Below are positions 28,802 to 33,059 of a stretch of 33,059 nucleotides of DNA, one piece after another (the stretch's first letter is position 1; each line of letters begins with the position of its first letter). Below the pieces are notes generated by a model that ran no database searches, was not told the DNA's origin, and saw only the letters and a program-made list of their open reading frames with translations. Both the position numbers and the translations under genes were made by a program. The stretch comes from a virus. The stretch covers positions 1 through 33,059 of IMG/VR virus record IMGVR_UViG_3300037339_000488; one strand, written 5' to 3'.

Positions 28802-28871
<70 letters not shown>

Positions 28872-28896
28872 TTAGGCCCACCTCAGATGACACGGA

Positions 28897-28942
28897 TTCC
28901 CAAAATGGGAAGCCGTGCCGGGTCAGGTTCCCAAAATGGGAA
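28897..28942. repeat. Two identical palindromes TTCCCAAAATGGGAA
   Basis: Copies at 28897-28911 and 28928-28942, 31 bases apart (about three helical turns). Each has inverted arms TTCCCA/TGGGAA. They lie between the attP core and the integrase gene, beside arm-type repeats. They could be operators of the integrase gene or sites for an excisionase-like protein. Confidence 0.65.
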
Positions 28943-29066
28943 GTCTCCATTTTACCTCGGATGACACGGTTGCTCGGGTTTCCGGTTCAAAAAAACGTTC
29001 CGCTCGATTATCAGTACAGGCGTGCTGATTATCACCACAGGACGGTACGAACCGGAGGCGACACGG

Positions 29067-30041
29067 ATGAAATCTCTCACTCTCTCTCAGGCTATCCAGG
29101 GGTTTGCGCTGGCGTGCTCGGCGCGCCAGTTGTCGGTGCATACGCTGCGCGATTATGCGACGACGCTGCGCCGGTTTCAGGAATTCGTCGATGGTGATCC
29201 GTTGCTGTCCGACATCGGACCGGATACGGTGCGGCGGTTCATGGCGTTCCTGGCGACGCCCCAGCCAGGTGGCGGGGCGGTGGCCAGGGCGCCCCGGCCG
29301 CTGAGCAAAAAGACGAGCCTGAACTATCACACGGGGTTGAGCGCACTGTGGACGTGGGCGGTAGGCGAGCGGGTTGTGGAGCGCAATGTGGTGCGCGAGG
29401 TGGAGCCGCCCCGGGCGGAGAAGCCGGCGATCGTGCCGTTGAGCCAGGCGGATGTGCAGGCGCTGGTGGCGGCCTGCGAGCGGTCGCGGGCGTATGGCCG
29501 GCCGGGCAAGCGGGTTTGCGACAACGCCAGGCCGACGGGGCTGCGGGATAAGACGCTGCTCTTCATCCTCCTGGATACGGGGATGCGGGCGAGCGAGGTG
29601 TGCGGGATCACGGCCCGAGACGTTGATCTGAAAAATCGGCGGGTATGCGTGCTGGGGAAGGGCGACAAAGAGCGGTCGCTGCCGATCTCGCCGGAGACGG
29701 CCCGGGTGCTGTGGCGGTATATGTCAGAGCGGGCGGAGGCGAAGGCGAGTGAGCCGCTGTTCGTGACGATCACCGGCCGGCCGCTGGACCGGGTGGTGTT
29801 GCTGGAGATGTTGAAGGACCTGGGGGCAAAGGTGGGGGTGGCGGACTGTCATCCGCACCGCTTCCGACATACGTTCGCGATCAACTTCCTGCGCAATGGC
29901 GGGAACGTGTACGAGCTCCAGATGGCGCTGGGTCACACGTCGCTGGAGATGGTGCGGGTGTACCTGGCGCTGGCGGAGACGGATCTCCAACGGGCGCATG
30001 AGGAGGCCAGCCCGGTAACAAAATGGCGGCTGAAGAGTTGA
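29067..30041 (+). CDS. int: Phage integrase, tyrosine recombinase (XerC/D-like)
   Basis: The ATG at 29067 has GGAGG eight bases upstream and is chosen over one at 29022. The 324-residue product has an N-terminal core-binding domain (about 5-110: FALACSARQLSVHTLRDYATTL, SLNYHTGLSALWTWAV) and a catalytic domain. Catalytic residues visible are Arg174 (TGMRASEV), Lys198 (LGKGDKER), His264-x-x-Arg267 (HRFRH), His290 (LGHTSLEM) and Tyr299 (VYL). The adjacent attP confirms the role. It integrates and excises the phage at tRNA-Pro. Confidence 0.9.
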   Translation: MKSLTLSQAIQGFALACSARQLSVHTLRDYATTLRRFQEFVDGDPLLSDIGPDTVRRFMAFLATPQPGGGAVARAPRPLSKKTSLNYHTGLSALWTWAVGERVVERNVVREVEPPRAEKPAIVPLSQADVQALVAACERSRAYGRPGKRVCDNARPTGLRDKTLLFILLDTGMRASEVCGITARDVDLKNRRVCVLGKGDKERSLPISPETARVLWRYMSERAEAKASEPLFVTITGRPLDRVVLLEMLKDLGAKVGVADCHPHRFRHTFAINFLRNGGNVYELQMALGHTSLEMVRVYLALAETDLQRAHEEASPVTKWRLKS

Positions 30042-30045
30042 CGCT

Positions 30046-30075
30046 AATTTTTCATATTGAATTCATAGAAAAATT
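30046..30075. promoter_or_regulatory. A/T-rich inverted repeat upstream of cargo promoter
   Basis: AATTTTTC (30046-30053) and GAAAAATT (30068-30075) are inverted copies directly before the -35 of the promoter at 30079. It may be an operator, an UP element, or a terminator for the integrase gene. Confidence 0.5.
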
Positions 30076-30078
30076 GTA

Positions 30079-30107
30079 TTGACAGCCCGTGCGCGGCGGG
30101 GTAGAAT
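30079..30107 (+). promoter_or_regulatory. Strong sigma70-like promoter of the CHAT module
   Basis: TTGACA (30079-30084), 17-base spacer, TAGAAT (30102-30107). Transcription would start near 30114. Its near-consensus form suggests constitutive expression, for example in a lysogen. Confidence 0.8.
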
Positions 30108-30113
30108 TCTGCC

Positions 30114-30198
30114 ATGCAGAAAGACGCTGTTGCGGGGATTTTGCCATTTGGTGTGGCCCGGAAGGGGCGCCCGTATTTGCGGACGCCCCTTCGCTTTT
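30114..30198 (+). ncRNA. Leader RNA ending in an intrinsic terminator (attenuator-like)
   Basis: From the predicted start at about 30114 to a hairpin GAAGGGGCG/CGCCCCTTC (30161-30169, 30184-30192) followed by GCTTTT. The RNA would be about 85 bases. It also holds a 28-codon frame (30114-30200, from ATG at the predicted start, MQKDAVAGILPFGVARKG) whose stop follows the terminator. It may be a small RNA or a regulated leader for the genes that follow. Confidence 0.6.
30161..30198 (+). terminator. Intrinsic terminator in the leader
   Basis: 9-bp GC-rich stem (30161-30169 with 30184-30192), inner CCG/CGG pairing, then GCTTTT. It stands between the promoter at 30079 and the first gene at 30214, so read-through must occur for the module to be expressed. 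Confidence 0.7.
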
Positions 30199-30213
30199 AA
30201 TTCGGAGGATGAT

Positions 30214-30450
30214 ATGCGTAATTTCGTCAGTATGGCGCCGGGGGCCATGTGGGCGGCGATCATCCTGGGCCTGAGCCTGGGTGCGATCTGGCTGAACGAC
30301 TATCTGGGTTCGGTGGTGCCGAACTGGTTGCCGCCATTGATTCTGACTGTTATCGTGCCGGTCCTCAAGGTGTTGGCACAGGGTGAGACGCCGGCCAGTC
30401 GCGGCGAGAGGACAGCCAATAAATCGCTCTTCAGCCGTTGGCTTTTCTGA
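30214..30450 (+). CDS. Small membrane protein, first gene of CHAT module
   Basis: The ATG has GGAGG five bases upstream; the longer frame starts inside the promoter. The 78-residue product has hydrophobic segments at about 10-28 (GAMWAAIILGLSLGAIWL) and 38-54 (WLPPLILTVIVPVLKVL) and a polar C-terminus (GETPASRGERTANKS). The shape recalls holins or pore-forming partners. It ends 16 bases before the CHAT protease start, so the two are probably co-expressed. Confidence 0.65.
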   Translation: MRNFVSMAPGAMWAAIILGLSLGAIWLNDYLGSVVPNWLPPLILTVIVPVLKVLAQGETPASRGERTANKSLFSRWLF

Positions 30451-30466
30451 GCGGAGAACTGCGTGC

Positions 30467-31243
30467 GTGTCTGTACTGATGGTTGCTCCTACCAGAGCGG
30501 ACCTGCCGAACGTCGCTATCGAGGCGGCGGCGGTGGTCAACGCGCTCGGTGGGAAGTTGGTGCAGGGGCCGGTGACAGAGCGGGATGTGCGCGATGCAGC
30601 CAGCGCTGGCGTATACGATGGCATCTGGTTTGCGACGCACGCCGATGGCAATCATGTGCTACTGAGCGAGGGATCGTTGAGCGAGGCGGCGCTGGTGGCG
30701 TATGTGGCGGCCAGCGGGGCCACATGGTGTTTTCTCAACACGTGTCAGAGCATTGCCCTCGGGAAACGTCTCATCGACCAAACACAGGCCGATGTGATCT
30801 GCACCATTACGGATACCCCGGATGGCGAGGCGATGCGCACAGGGGTGCTATTCGCCCGGCAGTTGAGCCTGCTCGGAGACACCCGGGATGCTTATGAGCG
30901 CAGCAAGCCGGGTGATGATCGCAATTATCTCTATCTCGACAACTACAGGCAGCGTCAAATGGCAGCAGTGGGACAGCCCGGATCCTATCCGGCGCAGGAT
31001 CGATTACAGACGACGATGGATGATATGCGCCGGGAGATGAGCAAGGTGGCATCTGATGTGGAGGTCCTCAAATCCCAGACTACTGTTATGGGCGCCCGTC
31101 AGCAGCGCATGGAGGATCGTTTGGATGCTATCGAGCGTGAACTGCGGCCCGTGCCGAGCTGGCAGACATGGGCAATATTGTTTTTGGGGTTCGTCGCCTG
31201 TGCGCTGATCACGTTGTTGCTGCTCCGTTCGCGGATAATGTGA
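30467..31243 (+). CDS. CHAT (caspase-like) protease with coiled coil and C-terminal membrane anchor
   Basis: A GTG at 30467 with GGAG ten bases upstream is chosen (ATG 30479 has no ribosome site). The product has 258 residues. Residues 50-61 (YDGIWFATHADG) and 87-96 (WCFLNTCQSI) are the His and Cys blocks of clan CD peptidases, with His58 and Cys93 as the dyad. The run to about 145 (ICTITDTPDGEAMRTGVLFARQL) follows the CHAT pattern. A coiled coil lies at about 180-228 and one membrane helix at 235-254 (WAILFLGFVACALITLLLL). CHAT proteases cut other proteins and serve in bacterial defence and cell-death systems. The fold call rests on motif reading. Confidence 0.7.
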   Translation: MSVLMVAPTRADLPNVAIEAAAVVNALGGKLVQGPVTERDVRDAASAGVYDGIWFATHADGNHVLLSEGSLSEAALVAYVAASGATWCFLNTCQSIALGKRLIDQTQADVICTITDTPDGEAMRTGVLFARQLSLLGDTRDAYERSKPGDDRNYLYLDNYRQRQMAAVGQPGSYPAQDRLQTTMDDMRREMSKVASDVEVLKSQTTVMGARQQRMEDRLDAIERELRPVPSWQTWAILFLGFVACALITLLLLRSRIM

Positions 31244-31518
31244 TGCAGACGCTGTACGCGCTGCTTTGCGGCATGTTGGTCTATGTGGCGCTTCTGGCCG
31301 CATTCGGGCGTCGGATGCCGCCGACTCGCTGGATTTTGGTATTGGGCAGTCTGGCACTGGCACTGGCGTTTGCGATTTTCGCGTTGGATGTGGCAGGATT
31401 AGTGAAACATAGGCAGCTCATCGTTTTGGCCCGGGCGGGATTTGCGGGCTTTGGGCTGAGTCTGGCCTTCGTCATTGGCCAGTACTGGCTAGATTCCTGG
31501 CGGAATAGGGTGCGTTGA
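31243..31518 (+). CDS. Small three-helix membrane protein
   Basis: The ATG overlaps the CHAT stop (TGATG), so translation is coupled. The 91-residue product has three hydrophobic segments: 3-21 (TLYALLCGMLVYVALLAAF), 30-49 (WILVLGSLALALAFAIFAL) and 64-81 (ARAGFAGFGLSLAFVIGQ). It could be a pore, a substrate of the protease or a scaffold. Its size and topology would also fit a class I holin. Confidence 0.65.
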   Translation: MQTLYALLCGMLVYVALLAAFGRRMPPTRWILVLGSLALALAFAIFALDVAGLVKHRQLIVLARAGFAGFGLSLAFVIGQYWLDSWRNRVR

Positions 31519-31519
31519 A

Positions 31520-31702
31520 ATGGAGCGCATCTGCCGGAATTGCGGCCGGGTGTATCGAGGGCTGGTGTGTCACGCGTGTCACCCACGGAGGGCCAAGGTC
31601 GAGGCTAAGGATGAGAGGAGTGAAGATGGACACGACGGCAAGGCAAATCCAGAACCAGTATGCTCGCAATGCCAATGTGGCGCTGGCGGCCGCCTGGAAT
31701 GA
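31520..31702 (+). CDS. Small zinc-ribbon protein
   Basis: This 60-residue frame starts just after the previous stop with AGGG upstream. CRNCGRVYRGLVCHACHPRR holds two CxxC pairs ten residues apart. The last 25 codons overlap the next gene in another frame. The Cys pattern supports coding, but the overlap of 77 bases makes the C-terminus uncertain. Confidence 0.5.
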   Translation: MERICRNCGRVYRGLVCHACHPRRAKVEAKDERSEDGHDGKANPEPVCSQCQCGAGGRLE

Positions 31703-32258
31703 TCCACGAGCGGCAAACTGCCGCGCTTTTCAAGTCGATTACCGCAATGAGATTGTCGGCATCGAGCTGGTGGTGGTGCGAATCCCGTCGGCGCCGTTTG
31801 AGGTTTATCGCGCTGAGATGTTTGATCCCTACGCGTCAGGCGGCAACGCGGTGGTCAAGTGCATAGCTGTGGACGCCAACAATATCGAGGTCGGGGAGAA
31901 GATCGTCAAGGCATGGCCGTTCCCCGGCTTTGGCGGCGAGGACTCGCCCGCTCTGGCAGGTAATCCCAACAACGAGTTTGAGATCAGCAGCAAATTCGAC
32001 GCCGCACACGGGGTGATCGGGCCGCTGGCGTTTCATCTGATCGACGCCAAAGGCAACATCATCAGCGATGTGGTGGGCGGCTATGGCCAGGCGGCCGGCT
32101 ATGGCCACATCGGCGGCCGGGTGACATTCAAGCAGCGCGTAGCGGTCGTTGTGCCGCCTCCCGATCCCGAGCCTGAGCCAGACCCGGAGCCGGACGGCAA
32201 CGCCATGACTCGGATCGCTGTGGCCCTCGAGCGCCTGGCAGATCATCTGGGAGCCTGA
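31626..32258 (+). CDS. Unknown beta-rich protein with Pro/Glu/Asp linker
   Basis: The ATG has GGAG five bases upstream; the longer frame is the shadow of two upstream genes. The 210-residue product has a short helix (TTARQIQNQYARNANVALAAAW), a beta-rich domain (about 35-180: IVGIELVVVRIPSAPFEVYRA, AVVKCIAVDANNIEVGEKIV, PLAFHLIDAKGNIISDVVGG), a linker DPEPEPDPEPDGN, and a C-terminal helix (RIAVALERLADHLG). No enzyme signature is visible. It could bind a ligand or surface. It sits between membrane genes and an SH3-like protein. Confidence 0.65.
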   Translation: MDTTARQIQNQYARNANVALAAAWNDPRAANCRAFQVDYRNEIVGIELVVVRIPSAPFEVYRAEMFDPYASGGNAVVKCIAVDANNIEVGEKIVKAWPFPGFGGEDSPALAGNPNNEFEISSKFDAAHGVIGPLAFHLIDAKGNIISDVVGGYGQAAGYGHIGGRVTFKQRVAVVVPPPDPEPEPDPEPDGNAMTRIAVALERLADHLGA

Positions 32259-32259
32259 G

Positions 32260-32499
32260 TTGGTAGATGCGTTGACGCTGCCGCATTGCGCACATGGGAC
32301 GGCGATCGCCACGGCAGAACGTCAGAACGTGCGGGAGCAACCGCACACATCAGCAGAGATTCTGGGGCAGTTACTCAAAGGGCAGACGGTAACGGTCTGG
32401 GCGTTAGATCAGGGCTGGATGATCGTGCAGATTGACGATGGATTGACGGGGTGGGCAGCGGCAGAATATCTCAGAGTGGTGGGAACGTTGGCTCCCTGA
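32260..32499 (+). CDS. Bacterial SH3-domain protein
   Basis: A TTG start with GGAG seven bases before gives 79 residues. Residues 24-72 (NVREQPHTSAEILGQLLKG, then QTVTVWALDQGWMIVQIDDG, then LTGWAAAEYL) match an SH3b domain, a module often bound to cell wall or used for protein contacts. It has no catalytic domain. In a phage it could be a split-off wall-binding part of an endolysin or an adaptor for the CHAT module. Confidence 0.65.
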   Translation: MVDALTLPHCAHGTAIATAERQNVREQPHTSAEILGQLLKGQTVTVWALDQGWMIVQIDDGLTGWAAAEYLRVVGTLAP

Positions 32500-32561
32500 T
32501 TCGCATAACCAGTGCACTGACGTGATGCACGCCCGGCCCGGAGGTTGAGGAGTTCACAGCG

Positions 32562-32933
32562 ATGCCCACGATGATCAAGCGTCCATGCACACAGCCAGGG
32601 TGTCCGGGTAGCGCAGTGCAGGGTGGACGTTGCGTTCTGCATCGGCGAGTAGCAGCGCGGCAGTACGATGCGCAGCGTGGGACACCCAGTGAGCGTGGGT
32701 ATGATGCACACTGGCGCAAGGTGCGCAGTCAGGTATTGGCAGGTCAACCATGTTGCGTCGATCCGTTCGGTGTGCATCGCGTGCCAGTGCTGGCGACGGA
32801 CGTAGATCACATCATATCGTTGCGACGTGGCGGTGACAACGAGATCGATAACCTCCAACCACTTTGCCACGCGTGTCATTCAAGGAAAACAGTGGTATGT
32901 GATAGTGGGTGGGTAGGGTCAGGGGGTAGGTGA
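32562..32933 (+). CDS. HNH endonuclease
   Basis: The ATG has AGGAG nine bases upstream. The 123-residue product has an N-terminal zinc-binding part (CTQPGCPGSAVQGGRCVLH), then WRKVRSQVLAGQPCCVD, and the HNH motif DVDHIISLRRGGDNEIDNLQP followed by LCHACHSRKT. Asp82-His83, the Asn residues, and the Cys/His cluster are in place. In many siphoviruses such a gene lies directly before the terminase small subunit and helps DNA packaging. That supports a packaging region just beyond the window. Confidence 0.85.
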   Translation: MPTMIKRPCTQPGCPGSAVQGGRCVLHRRVAARQYDAQRGTPSERGYDAHWRKVRSQVLAGQPCCVDPFGVHRVPVLATDVDHIISLRRGGDNEIDNLQPLCHACHSRKTVVCDSGWVGSGGR

Positions 32934-33059
32934 CTGCGATAAGGCCCATTCCAACAGCCATTTGATCGCAGCGGCGCGCGACGCAAAGCGATGGGCAAAA
33001 GGAAATCGAGTGATGATAAGTATGGGCGGGGTAAAAGTCTACAGTTCTGACTTAGATAC
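32934..33059. other. Right edge, no supported gene
   Basis: No frame with a ribosome site is seen. A 19-codon frame at 32991-33050 is too short to support. A terminase small subunit gene is expected just after the window. Confidence 0.5.

Overview
The window looks like most of a temperate, long-tailed (siphovirus-like) phage genome, or a prophage excised in silico. It carries a tail operon, a convergent replication and accessory region, a lysogeny switch, an attP next to an integrase, and an HNH endonuclease of the kind that sits just before terminase genes. No terminase, portal, protease or major capsid gene is present. They would be expected beyond the right edge (after the HNH gene) and before the left edge. 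The phage attachment site is intact, with phage genes on both sides, so the source is more likely a circular or unintegrated form, or an assembled phage contig. The DNA is GC-rich with some GTG/TTG starts. A Chloroflexota-like host is only a guess from the general style of the structural proteins.

Layout. (1) 1-17,352, plus strand: virion genes. Unusually, three fibre- or decoration-like genes (a beta-rich protein, a LamG protein with an 18-fold 21-residue repeat, and an internally duplicated protein) come before the head-tail connector, gp10-like and tail-terminator genes. Two paralogous tail-tube proteins, a frameshifted tail-assembly chaperone, the tape measure, tail-hub and fibre proteins follow. 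(2) 17,353-17,510: strong hairpins where two convergent operons meet. (3) 17,511-19,252, minus strand: a helix-turn-helix replication initiator gene with two families of direct repeats inside it (a candidate origin, as in lambda O), plus small genes. (4) 19,348-24,768: an accessory region with at least five full and three partial integron-type attC sites separating small promoterless minus-strand genes, many encoding zinc ribbons, and one cytosine methyltransferase. One insert between attC sites points the other way and has its own promoter, operator and terminator. Ordinary phage membrane-protein genes (20,965-22,477) lie between the two cassette runs. (5) 24,766-28,189, minus strand: early operon of many overlapping small genes, including a second tyrosine recombinase. 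(6) 28,190-28,318: divergent promoter/operator region, followed by the plus-strand XRE repressor. (7) 28,724-29,066: attP, with a tRNA-Pro(CGG) 3' half as core and repeated arm-type sites, followed by the integrase (29,067-30,041). (8) 30,046-32,499: an independently promoted cargo module with a leader RNA/terminator, a membrane-anchored CHAT (caspase-like) protease flanked by small membrane proteins, a zinc-ribbon protein, a beta-rich protein and an SH3 protein. (9) HNH endonuclease at 32,562-32,933.

How it fits together: the repressor and its operators probably control the minus-strand early operon. That operon reads through the recombinase, small membrane proteins and cassette runs to the initiator gene. 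The integrase acts on the adjacent attP. The CHAT module has its own sigma70-like promoter and could be expressed in the lysogen. The least expected features are the attC cassette arrays inside a phage, the origin-like repeats whose DNA is kept although the reading frame changes, and the membrane CHAT protease operon. All assignments come from reading the sequence; no database search was run.
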